From contig NXFV01002016.1 of assembly GCA_002803225.1 (NCBI GenBank), positions 1-64,000 on the forward strand: a DNA stretch of 64,000 nt, read 5' to 3'. The position numbers were made by a program, and so were the translations under genes. The DNA is from Gamarada debralockiae (Eukaryota; Ascomycota; Leotiomycetes; Helotiales; Hyphodiscaceae). Shown here one piece after another: positions 58,254 through 64,000 of the stretch (positions within the stretch are counted from its first letter, which is position 1; every line of letters begins with the position of its first letter). The notes beneath the pieces are model-generated. The model saw only the letters and a list, made by a program, of their open reading frames with translations, ran no database searches and was not told where the DNA came from.

Positions 58254-59642
58254 TCAAGGCCACATGCACTCGTACATGAACATCCAATCATCAAACCAAC
58301 TCTCGAATCTCCCAATGAGGGTGGTAAATTCATCGCCCGGGCTCTTCCACGGCCTTGTCTGAAGACCGCCAGTCATGAGATGTCTCTTGAAGGCAATATT
58401 CATCGTAAACGAGGAGAACGAGCATCCAGTGAAATGTGTACTTTTGGTCAAGATCAGAAAGTCGACCAGAGCTTGTTGATCCCAACTGAGGTCTGTCAAT
58501 TGTTTGAGATCATCCCCTTTTAGCAGGTCCAATTTCGTTGTGACGTTCAATTTCGACTTTTCCCAAGCCATGTCCGCAAACCGCTTTCCTTCAGTAGCAT
58601 TACCGCATGCAAGATAGGCATGTTTTATGAGCCGCTTGTCAGCCTGCTCTAGGTATCCTTGACTTTGCTCGTCGAAGTTTGGCCAGAATCCCAGGGCGTC
58701 GCTTTCAGTCCTGAGATGTACACCAAGGTAGGGAGCATCGAGAGTCTTGCCGTTCGGTGTCACGCCAACAAATGTGGACATCTCAGTGAGTGCTTTGGCA
58801 GCCAAAGCTTGGATATCCTTGCGCAGCCTCAAAATATCCCCAAACGTAGCAGCAAACTCTGGACCATCACGGTAGATCGGCCATTCGAAGAAAGTCGCCC
58901 ATTTGAATCTGATAGTGACCGGGTGTGTGGCATTTGGAGTGTGTTGAGTTGTATTCAGCCAATTGTCAAATTTTGTTCGGAACATATCAAGATGTCTGTT
59001 CACACCACGTTCATCACATCCATCAGTACCTCCCAAGTCCTTCGGGTAGAACTCCTCAATCTTCAAACGAACGTCCGCATTAGGTATGTCATCCTGACTG
59101 TTGTAGATCGTCATCTGTGGGCAACTGGTGCCAAGAGCATTGCGGAAATGCTTCTCATCAAAGAAATAATCGAAGGGTCGAAATCCCGCTGTGAAGATAT
59201 TCGCTAGGTCCTCCTCCGATCTTCGCTGGATCCTTGGCAAAATGATTTGTGACGATCCTGCATCGATTGCATACCGAACGCAGGTCAATATGAAGTTTCG
59301 AATGTTGCCAATTCCACCAGAGTTATTATCGCACACAAATGTCAAGCCGGGGGTCCACTCAGTCTCTTTGCAGACCCGCTCAAGAGGCCACCCAACGTAT
59401 TCGCCATCGAAGTTATAGTCATGTAGGTTGAAGGTCGATGAGGATGATGGTATCGTGGCAGCTAACGCCGATGTTTTCGTGGGTCCAAAAGGGCTGAGGC
59501 TCGTAATAGATTGATCGAAGAAGAAATGATTGATGAGGAGGATGTTCACAAGTAGAGCTGCGATCACTACGTAGCGGTATTTCCACGATTTGATGCGCCA
59601 GACGCCGTTAATCATCTCGGAAAGGCCTGTTTTGGTGACCAT
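58254..59642 (-). CDS. type II membrane protein, O-fucosyltransferase-like
   Basis: One exon of 462 codons. A short cytoplasmic tail, one membrane anchor (residues about 24-40) and a lumenal catalytic-like domain form the layout of a Golgi glycosyltransferase. The glycine-rich NNSGGIGNIRNF turn and the HLRTESDALGFWPNF block resemble the GDP-fucose protein O-fucosyltransferase superfamily found in many fungal hypothetical proteins. Several N-glycosylation sequons are present. Activity is not proven; the acceptor is unknown. The start has clean context and gives the positive-inside anchor expected. Confidence 0.8.
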   Translation of the reverse strand: MVTKTGLSEMINGVWRIKSWKYRYVVIAALLVNILLINHFFFDQSITSLSPFGPTKTSALAATIPSSSSTFNLHDYNFDGEYVGWPLERVCKETEWTPGLTFVCDNNSGGIGNIRNFILTCVRYAIDAGSSQIILPRIQRRSEEDLANIFTAGFRPFDYFFDEKHFRNALGTSCPQMTIYNSQDDIPNADVRLKIEEFYPKDLGGTDGCDERGVNRHLDMFRTKFDNWLNTTQHTPNATHPVTIRFKWATFFEWPIYRDGPEFAATFGDILRLRKDIQALAAKALTEMSTFVGVTPNGKTLDAPYLGVHLRTESDALGFWPNFDEQSQGYLEQADKRLIKHAYLACGNATEGKRFADMAWEKSKLNVTTKLDLLKGDDLKQLTDLSWDQQALVDFLILTKSTHFTGCSFSSFTMNIAFKRHLMTGGLQTRPWKSPGDEFTTLIGRFESWFDDWMFMYECMWP

Positions 59643-60768
59643 TATCGACAGCAGCTGGATTGAGAGGACGAGGGACTCGGATGTTGTGGAATGCTACGAT
59701 CCAGATGCAGAAGACCGATAGGCGATTGAACTGTGGTACATTCTTGGGGACAGCGAGGCAAAACTTTGATGGGCTTCCAAATAATTAACTATTCGGTACG
59801 GCACAGCTGAAGGAAACTCAAACGGCGCAAATCCCCCTTACTTAGCCCCTGGGCAATCCTCCTTGCTGACACTTAGCATATTTTAAATTTCTGGCTTAAT
59901 CATCCAATTTGGCCATTCAGAGGTCGTAGATTCGCTAGATATAAGGCAATAAGGCCCCTGATGTAAAATGCGGGTAATCGACCCGGGAGTTTAAATACGA
60001 AGAGCGAAGGGTCAAATTTTCGTCCTTGACCCCTTTGTACCCCATCTCGTCAATCGTCTTCGTGGATCAAAAGAGACTGGGAAATAATGGAACTATATAT
60101 CTCTTTCTGCGAGTCAACGTAAGGGATTGAATTCAATTAGAAAATTTCCAAATATCGACATTCGATGTCCATGAAATGAGCTTCAGGGTCCGCCACATAC
60201 CCATGTACTCCTGCGGCTGCAGCCTTCCGTTATCTCGATTCCCAGTTATTAGATCTCCACAAGTGAGTGCGAGGCTGAAGCGGCTAATAAAAGGGAGGGC
60301 AGTAGCCTCGTCGTCCGTTGATAAGAGGGAGTGATTATTTCGAATTCATCACCTCTTGCCTTCGAGTGCCGGCAAATAATGAGAACAAATGATTATCTAA
60401 GTTAATGTTGGGCAATTGATAGGTCACCGCTGTCAATCACGAATATCAGAAAGCTCAAACGAGCGTCTCTTTTGGTCCTCTGCCATAGTTATGTCAGGCA
60501 AGTGATAAGTCAGAGTCAGAGCGTCCAATTGATTATCCGAGGAGAAAACACTGCCCCTGTGCAACTACGAAAGCTCTCATCTGCTCTTTTCTTCAGTTGC
60601 ACTGTTCAAAGGGTATTTCGGTCCGCATTCACGGTATCATCCATTCAATATTCTAGATGCAGATTCAGACATTGGATTCACCCACCGTGTTTTTGAACCG
60701 TCAACGAAAACTCGATTGTTCATAATCACATAGTACTTGATACATCATGTAAGAGCCCACCAAATTTT
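59643..60768. other. intergenic, no gene seen
   Basis: 1.1 kb; AT-rich, no gene. It contains the promoter of the O-fucosyltransferase-like gene on its left side. Confidence 0.45.
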
Positions 60769-61725
60769 TCAATTTACTCCCCAAGCCAACTTATTCTCCA
60801 GCACAGCCCTCCTTTCCCTCTCCAAAAGAGCCAACAAACTAACCAATGCCAGCACCTCAAACTCTTCTCCTAACCCCTCATTCTCCATACTCCTCCCCAA
60901 ATCATCCTCTCCCAAAAACCTAAACAAACCTACCACTCTCCTACCTTCAGCATTCCTCACACCAGCGTACACAGCAACGGACTCCGCTGTACTGATCCTC
61001 ACTAACTTCAGCGCTCCACTTTCCTTGATCCCGTCCATCGTTGCAAATGGCGCGGAGTTCGAACTAGAACATTGCCGCCATTCAAACTTCTCCCGCACAA
61101 GTGTCGAAGGGAAGGTATGATAAAATCCGTGCTTTTCGGTGGTAAAGATGCCACCGGTCGACACTAACTTCTCAGTCTTGGATCTTCTATGGGAAGGCAA
61201 AGAGTAGTTTTTTGGTGTGGGACTAGGAGGTGTATTTGCGTTGTTGGTTTTACACGACGAGGGGGTAGGAAGAGGTGGGAGCGGACAGAGCGTTATCTCC
61301 GTGGTTTGCGTGACAGGATGGAATGTCGCGAAGGAGATAATGGACGTGCTTTTGCTGGGTCCGGCGTGCAGCGTGATATCTGGTTTAGGGGAGGCAACGG
61401 TTGGTGGTGAGGCGTCTGGTTGGATTGTTGCGTAGAAGAGTGGTGGTTGGGTGTAAGCGTGGGTATTAGACAGTTTGGTTTCGTTTGGGGAGTCAGATGA
61501 TGGTGGGGATGAGGGACTAAGGTAGAGGTCGTTTTGTTTTGTGCGGGTGAATGTTATGTCTCGTGGGAATCTGGATTGGTAGGTTGGAGTTGAGGACCGA
61601 GGAGGCTGAGATGAGTCGACTTCGGGTGCGGATGAAAAAGAGGGACGTGATACTGTGACCGAAGGCAATCCGTCATCAAAACCTAGTACTTGCTTCCATT
61701 TTGAAGATGAATTGGAGCGGATCAT
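60769..61725 (-). CDS. fungal protein of unknown function, family shared with the 63-kb gene
   Basis: A single exon of 318 codons. The N-terminal 60 residues are Ser/Pro-rich. The centre holds a beta-strand pattern: RDITFTRTKQNDLYL, PPLFYATIQ, then DITLHAGPSKSTSIISFATF. A C-terminal part reads GFYHTFPSTLVREKFEWRQC, LKLVRISTAESVAVYAG and a final helix FEVLALVSLLALLERERR. The spaced beta strands resemble the LURP-one/tubby C-terminal-like fold found in many fungal proteins, but that is only an impression. No signal peptide. A frameshifted relative lies 1.3 kb away. Confidence 0.75.
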   Translation of the reverse strand: MIRSNSSSKWKQVLGFDDGLPSVTVSRPSFSSAPEVDSSQPPRSSTPTYQSRFPRDITFTRTKQNDLYLSPSSPPSSDSPNETKLSNTHAYTQPPLFYATIQPDASPPTVASPKPDITLHAGPSKSTSIISFATFHPVTQTTEITLCPLPPLPTPSSCKTNNANTPPSPTPKNYSLPSHRRSKTEKLVSTGGIFTTEKHGFYHTFPSTLVREKFEWRQCSSSNSAPFATMDGIKESGALKLVRISTAESVAVYAGVRNAEGRRVVGLFRFLGEDDLGRSMENEGLGEEFEVLALVSLLALLERERRAVLENKLAWGVN

Positions 61726-62842
61726 TGCTCAATCGTTGACGTAAAGTAGCAGTTGGACGGGAGGAAGATATATATAATGCTGGGCATTGCTCACAGGAGT
61801 GACTTGCTAAAAATTGGCTCAGGTAAGACTGGTGAGATACGGAGTAGTTGGGTATAAATCATCTCTCATAACGGGCCGCAATATGGGTAAATGGAAGGGG
61901 TGCAGAAAGGGCTGAAACATTGCGGAGTTTCTTGGGACGATGCCTTGCATTTGATTGGCTTCCTTCCACGTATTCCAACGGATGACAGCTGCAGAACACC
62001 TCTTTTAGGCAGGAGAGCAGAAGACAACCCGCTGCCAACGACGATAACAGACAGTGCTTTATGAACGGGCGGGGAGATCGAGTTAGGCCAGGGGTATGTG
62101 ACGTGCATCCCATCTTTAATGCTCAGTCGAATACTTCTGTGGGTGCCTTTCCGGTTAAACCTCTGTCCCGGTTCTTGATTAAGAAGGCCAACGTCTTTCT
62201 AAGCTTTTCTTTTACTATGGCATCTCAGTTGGTACCTGGTATTTACATCCTCGTGGCACAAAATATCGCTTCCTAGGCTTGCAACTTGTTGTAGGGTTTA
62301 AAGACATTGAACGGGATATTCACTCAAGCTGTCTACAACATGCAATAGGTATGTTTCCAAACACTCTGGAATTTCGAATGATTCTGAACTATCAATTGGC
62401 CCTTCTCTGGGGACTCGGATATCCCCGGGTCTTCGCATAAATTGGGACCAGAAGCTGGGGGGCCGAGACCTTGGGATTTCTGACTGGAGGACTTTTGTGT
62501 TTTGCATGAGGACACTATGCACGCCCAGGAGGATGACTCAAAATCCAACTTCAACAACGATCACAGTTACGCTCGCCTGTTTGTTCCTGATTGAGACCAA
62601 CATAAAGCCTGGAATGGCAAGCAGTGAAAGACCCTGCAAATGGGCAAGCAGATTGGAACTGGGTTTCACCGGCAGTGGAGGAGTCCTACGAAAAGGGTAT
62701 TCTTTGAATTGATAGCTCAAAGTGACCATAAACTTATTTGGGCCGCTAAGAGAGCAAAGGATTCATTGTTAGTTCCTGTACAGAGATACGACTGCCAAGT
62801 CCAACTCCTCCAAAGCGATCAGAACGAGATCAGGAAAGAACC
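61726..62842. other. intergenic, no gene seen
   Basis: 1.1 kb between the two related genes. A TATATATAA box at 61769-61777 lies about 45 bp upstream of the 60.8-kb gene start on its strand. No gene. Confidence 0.45.
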
Positions 62843-63790
62843 CAACCTCCAAATATAGAGAGAGATGCACTCCAGGTAGCATTACGCCTGCTTCTCTCAA
62901 TACTTAATAAGATAGTCATCACAGCAACGAGTGGATCCAAAACAGTCGACTCAAAGAACCTCAACTTCCCGCAACTCTTTTCGGATTGTACACCCTCTGA
63001 TGCTTTCCACCTGCGAAAGCTGCCAGCGTCTCTCCCGTACCGACCCGAACCAGCTTTAATCCTCGCTTTCCTGGGTGATGTTCTCGCCAGGTTGATCTTC
63101 CGTCGCAAGCGCGGACACCTCGGAGTCACCGATGTGTCTCCACCTGAGCTTCTCTTGCACCAGCGCTCCGTCGCTGGATGGCACCAGGTGATAGAATGCG
63201 TGCACATCACCTGTCTTGGCTCCGGTCTTTGTCATTTCGATTTTTGTCTCCGATGATTTGTTATCCACGGCATCGTCCTTGGACGTCTCGGTGCCGGTAG
63301 ACTTGGGATTGTGCCGGATCGTTATGTCCGAAGTAGTGGTGACGCGGAACCTCACGGTACCAATCACGGGGGATGTGTCGTCTGGTCCATAGTGGAGTCT
63401 GATCTGTGGGATGCAGCTATTGTTGGTGAATCTGTTATCCATGTGAACAGAGACATAGAAGAGTAGAGGAGGCTGGGGCTTGTTGGCTTTATATTGTGGA
63501 CCGAGGATGAGTGAGATATAGGTTGTTCGGTAGATAACTGTATCTCGGGGTAAGATTGAGTAGCCTGATGGAGGATGTGCACTTTCTGAATGAGAATGGG
63601 AGGATATGGATGTGTCGAGGTAGGCAGGCCGAGAGGTCACTTCGTTAGGGCTTGCAATCGCCTGCTCGACTGCATCTTTCCTTTGCTCATCATTAGTGCC
63701 TTGGGTTTGGAAGGGGGTGTTTGAATGTGCTATTTCAAAACTCTCGTCAATAGATGAAGAGATATCCCAGCGAGTCTTATATACAGCCAT
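62843..63790 (-). pseudogene. frameshifted paralogue of the 60.8-kb gene
   Basis: The first frame (63790-63056, 244 codons) matches the neighbour's plan: TVIYRTTYISLIL, PPLLFYVSVHMD, QIRLHYGPDDTSPVIGTVRF, FYHLVPSSDGALVQEKLRW. It stops after QESED. Shifting by one base continues the family pattern (LKLVRVGTGETLAAFAGGKH), and a second shift gives LRFFESTVLDPLVAVMTILL with the terminal helix. The last third is therefore out of frame twice. A truncated 244-residue protein could still be made. Spliced rescue was sought but no good GT-AG pair restores both frames. Confidence 0.65.
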
Positions 63791-64000
63791 AGATCACCCT
63801 GCGTTGCGAAGTCAGGAAGCGGCGGCGTAGCGCTCGAGGGGTAGGATCGAATTCGTCACCCATTCACCATCCTGCAATCAATATAATTAATAGCAAGTGG
63901 TATACTTGCCGTTCTTCTGGAAGACACCAAATTTCCTCGGCATTGTCGGGTCGTTAATATGATTGAGTGTCAATTGTCTTCCAGGTTAATATGACAAGCT
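63791..64000. other. window end, no gene seen
   Basis: The last 210 bases hold the upstream flank of the frameshifted paralogue; nothing else is recognisable. Confidence 0.4.

Noticed and set aside
58659..59207. 182-codon plus-strand frame
   Set aside because: Antisense to the O-fucosyltransferase-like gene.
1..64000. tRNA or rRNA genes
   Set aside because: Scanned by eye for GGTTCRANNC-type T-loops with matching acceptor stems; none convincing. A tRNA covariance scan would settle it.

Overview
The window looks like nuclear DNA of a filamentous ascomycete (Pezizomycotina). Genes carry short introns of about 50-80 nt with GTRAGT-type donors, CTRAC/CTGAC branch sites and YAG acceptors. One gene encodes the circadian protein FREQUENCY, and others belong to typical mould families (RTA1-like, MRX7, Zn2Cys6, fungal PPR-like). 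Several inactive copies carry CpA-to-TpA type stops typical of repeat-induced point mutation (RIP). FREQUENCY and general protein style fit Sordariomycetes or Leotiomycetes; the class is not certain.

Layout. 1-246 is a 16-bp minisatellite. 0.9-2.9 kb is a membrane-anchored vWA protein. 5.0-10.8 kb is a divergent pair, an ELYS-like nucleoporin and condensin SMC4. 11.8-15.6 kb holds an alpha/beta hydrolase, a tyrosine phosphatase and the tiny mitochondrial MRX7 gene with micro-exons. 16.6-19.6 kb is frequency (frq), whose conserved C-terminal tail lies out of frame. 20.8-22.4 kb is a RIP-damaged Tc1/mariner relic, followed by a gene-poor stretch that ends in a broken RlpA-like secreted protein gene (25.9-26.5 kb). 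27.1-33.5 kb is a second divergent pair, RINT-1/Tip20 and DNA ligase I. 34.9-45.9 kb holds two conserved proteins of unknown function, a large mitochondrial PPR-like protein with in-frame 81-bp repeats, an HNH protein and a HAD dehalogenase. 46.2-55.1 kb is a graveyard of three clear pseudogenes (SDR, Zn2Cys6 regulator, WD40) around one intact hypothetical gene. 55.6-63.8 kb holds an RTA1-like protein, an O-fucosyltransferase-like type II membrane protein, and two members of one unnamed family, the second frameshifted.

How genes relate. The two divergent pairs each have an S/M-phase chromosome gene (SMC4, LIG1) on one side, with MCB-like ACGCG elements in the shared promoter, which suggests cell-cycle control. 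No metabolic gene cluster is visible.

Most notable: (1) introns of the RINT-1 gene share a palindromic element and three are swollen by tandem copies of it, resembling introner-like elements; (2) the frq 3' end is separated from its family-typical tail by one base; (3) nearly every disabling substitution in the pseudogenes is a C-to-T or G-to-A change (Gln or Trp to stop, GT donor to AT).
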